A model generated the notes under the pieces. It did no database searches. It was not told where the DNA came from and worked only from the letters and a program-made list of their open reading frames with translations. A DNA stretch of 6,469 nucleotides, taken from an uncultured Erysipelotrichaceae bacterium (lineage in GTDB: Bacteria > Bacillota_I > Bacilli_A > RF39 > UBA660). Shown in pieces: positions 1 to 5,869 of the stretch; within the stretch, counting starts at the first letter, position 1, and the number at the start of each line of letters is the position of its first letter. Location: contig CACXCK010000058.1 in NCBI GenBank assembly GCA_902766135.1, positions 1 to 6,469 on the forward strand, given 5' to 3'. The translations under genes and the position numbers were made by a program.

Positions 1-2
1 AG

Positions 3-58
3 GCTTCTAAAAGACAATAAATAATATGATTATTTACTTGCTTATTAGAGCTTTTTTT
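3..58 (+). terminator. possible terminator of an upstream gene
   Basis: A seven-T run (52-58) follows TTAGAGC (45-51), which can pair with GCTTCTAA (3-10) if one base is bulged. An AT-only hairpin (18-25 with 29-36, loop ATG) sits inside the loop. The stem is imperfect and the loop long, and the preceding gene is outside the window, so this is a weak call. The T run also falls between the -35 and -10 boxes of the thiI promoter. Confidence 0.3.
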
Positions 59-66
59 AGTATAAT
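38..66 (+). promoter_or_regulatory. sigma-A-type promoter of thiI
   Basis: TTGCTT (38-43) is followed after 17 bp by a perfect -10 box TATAAT (61-66). Transcription would begin near 73, leaving a leader of under 20 nt that contains the GGAGGGG ribosome-binding site (78-84). There is no room for a riboswitch or T-box leader. Confidence 0.7.
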
Positions 67-90
67 TTGATTGCTTTGGAGGGGATAGTC

Positions 91-1269
91 ATGAACAAAA
101 TAATTATGCTTAAGTATGCTGAGTTAAATACTAAAAAAGATAATATTGGCATGTTTTTAAAGGCTTTAAAGAAGAATTTAGAGAGTAAGTTAAGTGAATT
201 TAATGCTAATATTACTTTTGATAAGGGAAGAATGTTTATTATATGTGATGATAGTTTTTTAGATAAGTGTATAGATGTATGTAGGCATACTTTTGGAATA
301 CTTGAAGTAATGGTTGGATATGAACTTACTAGTAATAAGATGGATGATGTAGAAAGTGAACTTATTAAGTTAGTTAAAGAAAAAGAATTTAAAACGTTTA
401 AAGTAGAGACGCAGAGAAGCGATAAGACCTATTTTATGACTAGTCCTGAAATTAACAAGCATTTAGGTGGCGTTGTATTAAAGAATAAAGATGGAATAAG
501 TGTTGATGTTCATAATCCGGAACTTGTTATACATGTTGAAATACGTAAGGAACATGCCTATTTATATGTTGATACTTATAGGGGCCTTGGAGGATATCCG
601 GTTGGAACATTAGGCAAGGGAATGTTAATGCTTTCCGGTGGTATTGATTCGCCAGTAGCAGGGTATTTATCTATGAAAAGAGGCGTAAAATTAGAAGCTG
701 TTTATTTTGAAAGCCCTCCACATACAAGTGTTGAAGCTAAAAATAAAGTATTAAAGCTAAGTAGTATTATTGCTCGTTATGGTGCTAGTATTAAGGTTCA
801 TGTAATTCCTTTTACACATGTTCAAGAGGAAATACTTAAGAATATTCCTAGAGATTATTTAGTAACTATTATGAGAAGAATGATGTATAGGATTGCTGCT
901 AAACTTGCTTATAGAAATAATTGTAAGGTAATAGTTAATGGAGAAAGTATTGGACAAGTAGCTAGTCAAACACTAGAGAGTATGAGTGTTATAAATGAGA
1001 CAATAAAGATGCCTGTTATAAGACCAGTTGCATGTTTAGATAAGTTAGAAATAATAGATATAGCTAAAAGAATAGGGACATATGAAACAAGTATTTTGCC
1101 TTATGAAGACTGTTGTACGATATTTGTACCAACACATCCTGTTATACATCCAGAACTAGAAAAATGTTTGGAGTATGAAGAAAAAATAGATGTAGATGGG
1201 TTAGTTAATGAAGCTATAAGAAATGAAGAAGTAGTAACTTATAAAGAAGAATATACTGATTTATTGTAA
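91..1269 (+). CDS. thiI: tRNA 4-thiouridine synthetase ThiI, rhodanese-less form
   Basis: ThiI adenylates U8 of tRNA and transfers persulfide sulfur to give 4-thiouridine. In many bacteria it also serves thiamine thiazole synthesis. The 392-aa product shows an N-terminal ferredoxin-like region (about 1-60), a THUMP domain (about 60-165, with HNPE at 141-144 and GLGGYPVG at 165-172) and a PP-loop ATPase domain with SGGIDSP at 182-188. The GESIGQVASQTL motif is at 284-295. Cys341-Cys342 (YEDCCTIF) match the site of the E. coli catalytic Cys344. There is no C-terminal rhodanese domain, as in Bacillus-type ThiI, so sulfur must come directly from a desulfurase or carrier; SufS and SufU encoded downstream are obvious candidates, which is inference. 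I chose ATG 91 because GGAGGGG lies 6 nt upstream; an in-frame TTG at 67 overlaps the promoter. The gene is transcribed alone from its own promoter to its own terminator. Confidence 0.97.
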   Translation: MNKIIMLKYAELNTKKDNIGMFLKALKKNLESKLSEFNANITFDKGRMFIICDDSFLDKCIDVCRHTFGILEVMVGYELTSNKMDDVESELIKLVKEKEFKTFKVETQRSDKTYFMTSPEINKHLGGVVLKNKDGISVDVHNPELVIHVEIRKEHAYLYVDTYRGLGGYPVGTLGKGMLMLSGGIDSPVAGYLSMKRGVKLEAVYFESPPHTSVEAKNKVLKLSSIIARYGASIKVHVIPFTHVQEEILKNIPRDYLVTIMRRMMYRIAAKLAYRNNCKVIVNGESIGQVASQTLESMSVINETIKMPVIRPVACLDKLEIIDIAKRIGTYETSILPYEDCCTIFVPTHPVIHPELEKCLEYEEKIDVDGLVNEAIRNEEVVTYKEEYTDLL

Positions 1270-1286
1270 TATTCTTCTTTTTTTTT
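1243..1286 (+). terminator. intrinsic terminator overlapping the thiI 3' end
   Basis: A perfect 12-bp stem forms from AAAGAAGAATAT (1243-1254) and ATATTCTTCTTT (1269-1280), with a 14-nt loop. It runs into nine Ts (1278-1286). The left arm is inside the final thiI codons and the loop contains the TAA stop, so ribosomes finishing thiI could disturb the hairpin. Confidence 0.8.
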
Positions 1287-1310
1287 ACATATTAATAATG
1301 GTGATAGTGT

Positions 1311-1418
1311 ATGTTTAATTTAGAAAAAGAGTTATTAGAAGAGAGTGACAAATATAGTTTAAAAAAATATAGTAAAAAAAATATTGATTATGGGACTGGG
1401 CCTATTTGTATATCATAA
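1311..1418 (+). CDS. possible 35-aa small protein, unrecognised
   Basis: ATG 1311 is preceded by GGTGAT (1300-1305, spacing 5), the same ribosome-site style used by the genes starting at 1474 and 6059. The predicted peptide is charged and Lys/Glu-rich at the start (LEKELLEESDKY) and ends with a short Gly-Pro-containing tail (YGTGPICIS). I do not recognise it and see no membrane segment. It lies between the thiI terminator and the next promoter and has no convincing promoter of its own, so it would depend on read-through. It could be a real small gene, the remnant of a decayed gene, or chance; the well-placed ribosome site is the only positive evidence. Confidence 0.3.
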   Translation: MFNLEKELLEESDKYSLKKYSKKNIDYGTGPICIS

Positions 1419-1424
1419 AATCAC

Positions 1425-1453
1425 TTGAAAAAGATGATAAAAAAAGATATACT
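1425..1453 (+). promoter_or_regulatory. sigma-A-type promoter of the 218-aa gene
   Basis: TTGAAA (1425-1430), a 17-bp spacer and TATACT (1448-1453) give one mismatch from consensus in each box. Transcription would start near 1460, immediately before the AGGTGAT ribosome site (1463-1469). Confidence 0.75.
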
Positions 1454-1473
1454 TTATATAGTAGGTGATTCGT

Positions 1474-2130
1474 GTGAGTAAGAGAATTAATATGTCTGAA
1501 GTGTTAGGATTTACATTTCATTTGATGGTTTATCAAGTAAGTCATAATAATTTAGTATTTAATAGAAAAGCATGGGAAAAGTTTTTAGAGGATGAATTAC
1601 AAATTAGTGAAACTAAGTATAGTGAAAGTATTATTAATTCTTTAGTTCTTTCTAATTATTTAATAAAGAAAGATGAAGAAATATATATTAATAAGAATAA
1701 GATAATGGACGAACAAAAAAGTATTGTTAAAATGTTTAATAGACAAAAAGATTATGATTTAGAATTAAGAAGATATAGTCTATATGAAGGTAACCATTTT
1801 TTAGATATGGTTAAACTAATACTTATTGAGTTAGAGGCAAGAGGCAGTCATAGTTATAACGAAGATTATTTATATAAGGCGTTTAGAGAAGTATCTTTAC
1901 CAGTTAATAAAAGACAATTAGAAGAGATAACTCTAAAACTTATGATGGAAGGCTGGATCTTGGGTAATGGTTATACGAAGAGTATTAGAGTTCCGGTTGA
2001 TGATGCTATTAAGGGTAAGATTTATGCTATGTTTAATGAAGAGGAATTAAACGAAATAGATATAATTGTATCTAAATATATTGGACCAACACTTATGTTT
2101 AATATGAATGATGGTGGGATGAAGAGATAA
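1474..2130 (+). CDS. conserved-looking protein of unknown function, 218 aa
   Basis: I do not recognise this protein. It is soluble-looking, with no signal peptide or membrane helix, and is mostly helical and charged. Two segments have the helix-then-beta-wing look of winged-helix folds. One is at about 50-75, where a helix leads into NYLIKKDEEIYINKNK. The other is at about 150-175, where LEEITLKLMMEGWIL is followed by a short strand pair. A tandem winged-helix DNA-binding or protein-docking role is therefore a weak inference. The start is GTG 1474, 4 nt after AGGTGAT (1463-1469). An in-frame GTG at 1465 is part of that ribosome site, and ATG 1492 is a less likely alternative. The gene is monocistronic, with a good promoter and a strong terminator, and sits between thiI and the suf operon. 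Its base composition resembles thiI and sufC, so it does not look newly acquired. Confidence 0.85.
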   Translation: MSKRINMSEVLGFTFHLMVYQVSHNNLVFNRKAWEKFLEDELQISETKYSESIINSLVLSNYLIKKDEEIYINKNKIMDEQKSIVKMFNRQKDYDLELRRYSLYEGNHFLDMVKLILIELEARGSHSYNEDYLYKAFREVSLPVNKRQLEEITLKLMMEGWILGNGYTKSIRVPVDDAIKGKIYAMFNEEELNEIDIIVSKYIGPTLMFNMNDGGMKR

Positions 2131-2166
2131 AAATAATTCTCTATTAGTAGAGAATTATTTTTCTTT
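2129..2166 (+). terminator. strong intrinsic terminator after the 218-aa gene
   Basis: AAATAATTCTCTA (2131-2143) pairs perfectly with TAGAGAATTATTT (2148-2160) around a TTAG loop, and two more A-T pairs (2129-2130 with 2161-2162) extend the stem. The T-rich 3' side is ATTTTTCTTT. The A run before the left arm means it could also stop transcription coming from the opposite strand. Confidence 0.88.
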
Positions 2167-2192
2167 ATAAAACTCAGAAAATTTGATAAAAT
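2164..2192 (+). promoter_or_regulatory. probable extended -10 promoter of the suf operon
   Basis: TAAAAT (2187-2192) is preceded by TGA (2184-2186), giving an extended -10 (TGn) element. Seventeen bp upstream is a weak -35, TTTATA (2164-2169), inside the T tract of the preceding terminator. The start would be near 2199, directly before the GGTGAAAG ribosome site (2200-2207). I see no IscR/RirA-like or Fur-like dyad here. Confidence 0.5.
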
Positions 2193-2210
2193 AAGAGCTG
2201 GTGAAAGAGT

Positions 2211-2978
2211 ATGTTAAAAATTCAAGATATAAGTGTTTATGTAAGTGATGGCAACAAAGAATTATTACACGGAATTAATTTAGAAATAAATGATGGAACA
2301 ACCCATGTTATCATGGGACCAAATGGAACTGGTAAGAGTAGTTTAGTTAAGGCTTTAATGCATCATCCAGCCTATAAAATGAGCGGTGGTAGTGTATTAT
2401 ATAATGGTGATGATATAACTAATTTAAGTCCATCTGATATAGCTAAAAAAGGTATTTATTATATTAGTCAATCGCCTGTTAGTGTAGAGGGAATTACTAA
2501 TATGGAAATGCTTCGAACTAGTTTACTAGATATGGGAATTAAAGAAGATATCTTTACTTTTAAAAAAGAATGTAATAAGATATGTGAAAAATTAAATTTA
2601 CCAAAGTCTTTTTTAAATCGTTATATTAATGAAGGCATGAGTGGCGGGGAAAGAAAGAAAAACGAGTTATTTGGAATGTGGCTACTTAAACCATCATTAG
2701 TTATATTGGATGAAATAGATTCAGGTCTTGATGTTGATGCTTTAAAGCTTGTTGGCAAGAATTTAAGAGAATATCAAGAAGAAACGGGGGCTAGTCTATT
2801 ACTTATTACGCATCAGGAAAAATTAATTAAGATGTTTAAAGATGTTTCGGTTCATGTGATTTTGGGTAAGAATATTAAAGAAAACGGCGATATTTTATTA
2901 GCTGAGGATATTATTCAAAATGGTTTTTTAAAGTATGATGTGACAAATGAAGTGGATAGTGATTTAGAATATGAATAA
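2211..2978 (+). CDS. sufC: Fe-S cluster assembly ATPase SufC
   Basis: SufC is the cytoplasmic ABC-type ATPase of the SUF Fe-S assembly complex; its dimerisation on ATP binding opens the SufB/SufD scaffold. At 255 aa it has the normal family length. Walker A is GPNGTGKS (36-43), the ABC signature MSGGERKK is at 143-150 with the E-R-K-K pattern typical of SufC, Walker B is LVILDE (163-168) followed by the D-loop IDSGLD, and the switch His is His201 in LITHQ. All catalytic elements are intact, so the motor should be active. It is the first gene of the operon, has a GGTGAAAG ribosome site 3-10 nt before ATG 2211, and overlaps the next gene by 8 nt. The only oddity is its partner: the usual SufB is missing and the adjacent scaffold is half length. 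Confidence 0.97.
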   Translation: MLKIQDISVYVSDGNKELLHGINLEINDGTTHVIMGPNGTGKSSLVKALMHHPAYKMSGGSVLYNGDDITNLSPSDIAKKGIYYISQSPVSVEGITNMEMLRTSLLDMGIKEDIFTFKKECNKICEKLNLPKSFLNRYINEGMSGGERKKNELFGMWLLKPSLVILDEIDSGLDVDALKLVGKNLREYQEETGASLLLITHQEKLIKMFKDVSVHVILGKNIKENGDILLAEDIIQNGFLKYDVTNEVDSDLEYE

Positions 2979-3618
2979 GCTATCAGTGAGAGTCATAGAT
3001 ATTTTAGAAAGTATAGATACTTTGGAAGTCCCTCTAGGGGATAGTGAACTACATTTTAAAAGAGATGAAATAATTAAAGAAATAATAATCCCTAAGGAAT
3101 TTAATACTGTTTGGTATTTAGATGATGGTAAAGTTTTAGATATTCAATGTGTTATTGATACTTCTCATGTTAATGGTAGTATTAAGATTATTAGTTCAAT
3201 GAATAATAATTTGTTATTTCATTTAGGAATAAGTAATGAAGGAGATAGCAGGATAGATTTAATTAATCAAGTTGTTGGTGATAATAATAATAGTGAGATT
3301 CAAGTACGAGTTGTATCAAAAAGTGATTGTAAGATTTTTTTAAAGGCAACTGGGTATTTAATAGACAACACGCATAATAATACTTATTTAGAAGATATAA
3401 AATATTTAAATGAATATCCTTCAAGTATTACTTGTTTACCTGAGTTAATTGTTTTATCAGACGATGTTAGTGCTAGTCATAATATGACGGTAGGTAGTAT
3501 TTCCGAAGAAGAATTATTTTATTTAGAGAGTAGAGGTATTTCTAGTGATAAGGCTCGAGAAATGATTAGAAATAGTTTTCTTTTATCTATGAAAAGAAGG
3601 GAGGTAAGTGATGAATAG
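2971..3618 (+). CDS. sufD: half-length SufB/SufD-family scaffold protein (SufD-like)
   Basis: SufB and SufD form a beta-helix heterodimer on which SufC acts and where the Fe-S cluster is assembled. This 215-aa protein is about half the usual size (SufD roughly 420-440 aa, SufB roughly 465 aa). It appears to lack the N-terminal helical domain and part of the beta-helix. Residues about 30-150 alternate polar and hydrophobic residues as a beta-helix does. The family signature is clear at the C-terminus: LPELIVLSDDV (156-166), ASHNMTVGS, then LFYLESRGIS and a helix that in relatives docks SufC. His170 aligns with E. coli SufD His360 and SufB His433; the usual Gly-Ala (SufD) or Glu-Ala (SufB) after it is Asn-Met. 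Cys155 is the nearest Cys but is not in the position of SufB Cys405. The gene is translationally coupled to sufC (8-nt overlap) and overlaps sufS by 8 nt. It could be a reduced SufD working with a distant SufB, or the sole scaffold of a simplified complex. Confidence 0.87.
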   Translation: MNKLSVRVIDILESIDTLEVPLGDSELHFKRDEIIKEIIIPKEFNTVWYLDDGKVLDIQCVIDTSHVNGSIKIISSMNNNLLFHLGISNEGDSRIDLINQVVGDNNNSEIQVRVVSKSDCKIFLKATGYLIDNTHNNTYLEDIKYLNEYPSSITCLPELIVLSDDVSASHNMTVGSISEEELFYLESRGISSDKAREMIRNSFLLSMKRREVSDE

Positions 3619-4807
3619 AAGTGATTTTCCATTATTAAAAACAGGGGTAATATATTTAGATAATGGGGCAACGACATTGAAACCACAATGTGTGATAGAT
3701 AAGATTACAGAGTATTACCAGGAATATTCTGCTAACGCACATCGTGGAGATTATGATTTATCTTTTAAAGTTGATGAAGCGTATGAAGGGGCAAGAGAAA
3801 TAGTTAGAAAGTTTATTAATGCTAGATATAAAGAAGAGATAATATTTACTAGTGGTACAACTGATTCATTAAATATGATAGTATTTGGCTTCTTTAAGCG
3901 TTTTTTGGAATCTGGTGATGAAGTCCTTATTACGAAGAGTGAACATGCTTCTAATGTTATACCTTGGTTTATGTTAGAGCGTGAGTTGGGTGCTAAAGTT
4001 AAGTATATAGAATTAGATGATAATCATTATGTAACGATGGAAAATGTAAGTAAGGCAATTACCCCAAATACAAAGGTTATCTCTTTAGCTGGTATCACTA
4101 ATGTTATTGGCGATGAAAGGCCTATTAAAGAAATAACCGAGTATGCGCATGAAAGAAATATTTTTGTGGTAGTGGATGGGGCTCAAAGTGTTCCCCATCG
4201 GGATACGGATGTTCAAGATTTGGATATAGATTTTTTGGCACTATCTGGGCATAAGATGTGTGGGCCTACTGGGGTAGGAGTTCTTTATGGCAAGAAAGAG
4301 TTATTAGAAAGTATGGTACCAGTACGATATGGTGGGGGAATGAATGAGTCTTTTGATTCAGCAAATGAGGTATATTTGAAAGAGTTACCAGCTAGGTTAG
4401 AAGCTGGAACACCCAATATTGCAGGAGTGATTGGTTTGGGTGAAGCAATTAAATATTTAGAAGCAATAGGTATGGATAAAATAAAAGAGTATGAATGTGA
4501 TTTAAGACGTTATGCAATAGATAAGTTAATTAGTATTCCTCATATTGATATAATTAATTTAGAAGCTGATGGAGGTATTATTTCCTTTAACGTAGATGAT
4601 ATCTTTAGTCAAGATGTTGCATATTACTTAAATAAATATCACGTATGTGTAAGAGCTGGTAACCATTGTGCGAAGATATTAAAGGGTGAAGTAGGTGTTA
4701 CTAGTACAATAAGAATGAGTTTATATTTTTATAATACTAAAGAAGAGATAGATTATGTAATAGATCTATTAAAGGATAAAGAACGTATTTTGAAAGAGAT
4801 GATATAA
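3611..4807 (+). CDS. sufS: cysteine desulfurase SufS
   Basis: SufS is a PLP enzyme (group II cysteine desulfurase) that removes sulfur from L-cysteine as an enzyme persulfide, releasing alanine. The 398-aa protein has the family's normal length. Visible elements are DNGATTLKP near the N-terminus, HRGDYDLS, TSGTTDSLN for PLP phosphate binding, His112 in SEHASN (ring stacking), Asp189 and Gln192 in VVDGAQS, the PLP lysine Lys215 in SGHKMCGPTG, and catalytic Cys353 in RAGNHCAK. The last motif normally reads R-x-G-H-H-C, so His is replaced by Asn at 351. RLEAGTPN is intact. ATG 3611 lies 6 nt after GGGAGG (3599-3604); the adjacent GTG 3608 is less likely. It overlaps the scaffold gene by 8 nt and its stop codon touches the sufU start, so expression is operonic. 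Its product probably also supplies ThiI, which is inference. Confidence 0.97.
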   Translation: MNRSDFPLLKTGVIYLDNGATTLKPQCVIDKITEYYQEYSANAHRGDYDLSFKVDEAYEGAREIVRKFINARYKEEIIFTSGTTDSLNMIVFGFFKRFLESGDEVLITKSEHASNVIPWFMLERELGAKVKYIELDDNHYVTMENVSKAITPNTKVISLAGITNVIGDERPIKEITEYAHERNIFVVVDGAQSVPHRDTDVQDLDIDFLALSGHKMCGPTGVGVLYGKKELLESMVPVRYGGGMNESFDSANEVYLKELPARLEAGTPNIAGVIGLGEAIKYLEAIGMDKIKEYECDLRRYAIDKLISIPHIDIINLEADGGIISFNVDDIFSQDVAYYLNKYHVCVRAGNHCAKILKGEVGVTSTIRMSLYFYNTKEEIDYVIDLLKDKERILKEMI

Positions 4808-5230
4808 ATGGATGAAGAGACTAAAAGAGAAATAATTCTCGAAAACTATATGCATCCTGATAATAGAAGAGATGGAGATCAGGAAGGATATCTAAAAGAA
4901 AACACCAATAACGAATCATGTATAGATAATCTAAATATTTATGTAAAAATAAATAATAACACAATAGAAGATATATATTTTAATGGTGAAGCATGCGCAA
5001 TAAGTACCTCATCAGTTTCAATTATGATTCATAATTTAATAGGTAAGACCATCAAGGAAGCCTTAGACTACATTGATAATTTCGAAAAAATGATTGAAGG
5101 AAAAGAATATGATGAAAGTATTCTTAATGATGCTATAGTATACAATGAAATACATAAACAAAATAATCGTAAAAACTGTGCCTATCTACCTTACAGAGGT
5201 ATAAAAAAGATATTAGAAAAATACTTATAA
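4808..5230 (+). CDS. sufU: SufU zinc-dependent sulfurtransferase
   Basis: SufU takes the persulfide from SufS in Gram-positive SUF systems by offering a zinc ligand exchange, and passes sulfur to the scaffold. The 140-aa product aligns end to end with Bacillus SufU from memory. All four zinc ligands are present: Cys38 and Asp40 (SCID, where Bacillus has TCGD), Cys63 (GEACAIS) and Cys124 (NCAYL). The conserved GKEYDES loop typical of SufU rather than IscU is also there. Divergent points are Ile in place of Gly between Cys38 and Asp40 and a more Asn/Lys-rich N-terminus. ATG 4808 directly follows the sufS stop, and only a weak purine stretch (AAAGAG, 4793-4798) precedes it, suggesting coupled translation. 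It is the last gene of the operon and is followed by a terminator. Base composition changes here: the strong G-over-C bias of upstream genes falls. Confidence 0.94.
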   Translation: MDEETKREIILENYMHPDNRRDGDQEGYLKENTNNESCIDNLNIYVKINNNTIEDIYFNGEACAISTSSVSIMIHNLIGKTIKEALDYIDNFEKMIEGKEYDESILNDAIVYNEIHKQNNRKNCAYLPYRGIKKILEKYL

Positions 5231-5245
5231 TACACAATACAATCT

Positions 5246-5273
5246 AAACTACTCAAGAAGGAGTAGTTTTTTT
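5246..5273 (+). terminator. intrinsic terminator of the suf operon
   Basis: AAACTACTC (5246-5254) pairs with GAGTAGTTT (5261-5269) around a 6-nt AAGAAG loop, and the T run continues to 5273. It lies 16 nt after the sufU stop and marks the operon end, so no sufB is co-transcribed. Confidence 0.88.
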
Positions 5274-5284
5274 AATGAAATATA

Positions 5285-5313
5285 TTGACAAAAACATTTG
5301 TTATTAATATAAC
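5285..5313 (+). promoter_or_regulatory. strong promoter of the 174-aa gene
   Basis: A perfect -35 box TTGACA (5285-5290) and a -10 box TATAAC (5308-5313) are separated by exactly 17 bp. Transcription would start near 5320, leaving a leader of about 25 nt before ATG 5345. The -10 box is the centre of a long inverted repeat, suggesting tight repression of an otherwise strong promoter. Confidence 0.78.
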
Positions 5314-5327
5314 GTTAATAACAAATG
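5295..5327. promoter_or_regulatory. 33-bp palindromic operator on the -10 box
   Basis: CATTTGTTATTAA (5295-5307) and TTAATAACAAATG (5315-5327) are perfect reverse complements of 13 bp, separated by TATAACG (5308-5314). The spacer contains the -10 hexamer. The expected transcription start (about 5320) lies within the right arm, so the transcript would carry only part of that arm and an RNA hairpin is unlikely. A DNA operator bound by a dimeric repressor is the natural reading. The repressor is unknown; I see no canonical regulator of known type next to it. Confidence 0.72.
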
Positions 5328-5344
5328 AAATGAGGAAAAATAAT

Positions 5345-5869
5345 ATGGAAAAGAATAGTGTAAATTTCAAACAATTTCTGATAGAATCAATTAATAATTT
5401 TTTAGAACAATATAAAAGAAAATCTGATATAGCATATTTTATAGATAAAACAGTTCTTTATTGTAAATCTTATTTGAACGTATTTGATGATTCTTTTATC
5501 AATAAACATGGTAATTATATAGATAAAAATCTTTTATGCAAAGACCATGGATATGTTAATTACATAAGTTTACCCAAAAACATTAATAAACAATTTACTA
5601 GTGAATTTAATCGGATATTATGGTTCGAAGATAAAGAAAAGAGCATCACAATAAAATTTGAACCAGAGTATTATGCGTACAAAGGGGCTTTTCCTTATGG
5701 ATACTTAAAAAAATATAACATATGTGTCACCATCAATTTACCAGATAATAAAAAAGAATATATTCGTGGTAAGATAACAGACTTCACAACCCCAGAACAA
5801 TTAGAAAAACAATTTACTTCATCTTTTAAAGGCAAAAACTATGATTTACTATCAAAAAAAAGAAATTGA
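5345..5869 (+). CDS. unrecognised 174-aa protein under a palindromic operator
   Basis: I do not recognise this protein. It is Lys/Asn/Tyr-rich, soluble-looking and has no signal peptide or membrane segment. The first 60 residues look helical (FKQFLIESINNFLEQYKRK). The middle is aromatic-rich, with Trp and many Tyr and Phe around 95-125, including PEYYAYKGAFPYGYLKKY. The last 50 residues look like beta strands followed by a charged tail. Two Cys (in YCKS and LCKD) are scattered and do not form a metal motif. ATG 5345 has GAGGA (5332-5336) 8 nt upstream; an in-frame ATG at 5330 and TTG at 5285 lack such a site, and the TTG is the -35 box. G and C are about equal on this strand, unlike thiI-sufS, which fits an acquired or accessory gene. 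It ends in TGA, just after an eight-A run, and overlaps a 46-aa ORF. Confidence 0.8.
   Translation: MEKNSVNFKQFLIESINNFLEQYKRKSDIAYFIDKTVLYCKSYLNVFDDSFINKHGNYIDKNLLCKDHGYVNYISLPKNINKQFTSEFNRILWFEDKEKSITIKFEPEYYAYKGAFPYGYLKKYNICVTINLPDNKKEYIRGKITDFTTPEQLEKQFTSSFKGKNYDLLSKKRN

Noticed and set aside
67..90. Upstream TTG start extending ThiI by 8 residues
   Set aside because: It overlaps the promoter region and contains the GGAGGGG ribosome site itself; ATG 91 has ideal spacing and the family begins here.
2193..2210. Riboswitch or Fe-S-sensing leader before sufC
   Set aside because: Only about 12 nt lie between the expected transcription start and ATG, and no dyad or IscR/Fur-like site is visible.
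4175..4199. GC-rich 7-bp inverted repeat GATGGGG/CCCCATC
   Set aside because: It is inside sufS, where the left arm encodes the conserved Asp-Gly of the PLP site; no T run follows, so it is probably chance from codon choice.
5285..5344. TTG start at 5285 (and ATG at 5330) for the 174-aa gene
   Set aside because: The TTG is the -35 box TTGACA and upstream codons read through the palindrome; neither start has a ribosome site, whereas ATG 5345 does.
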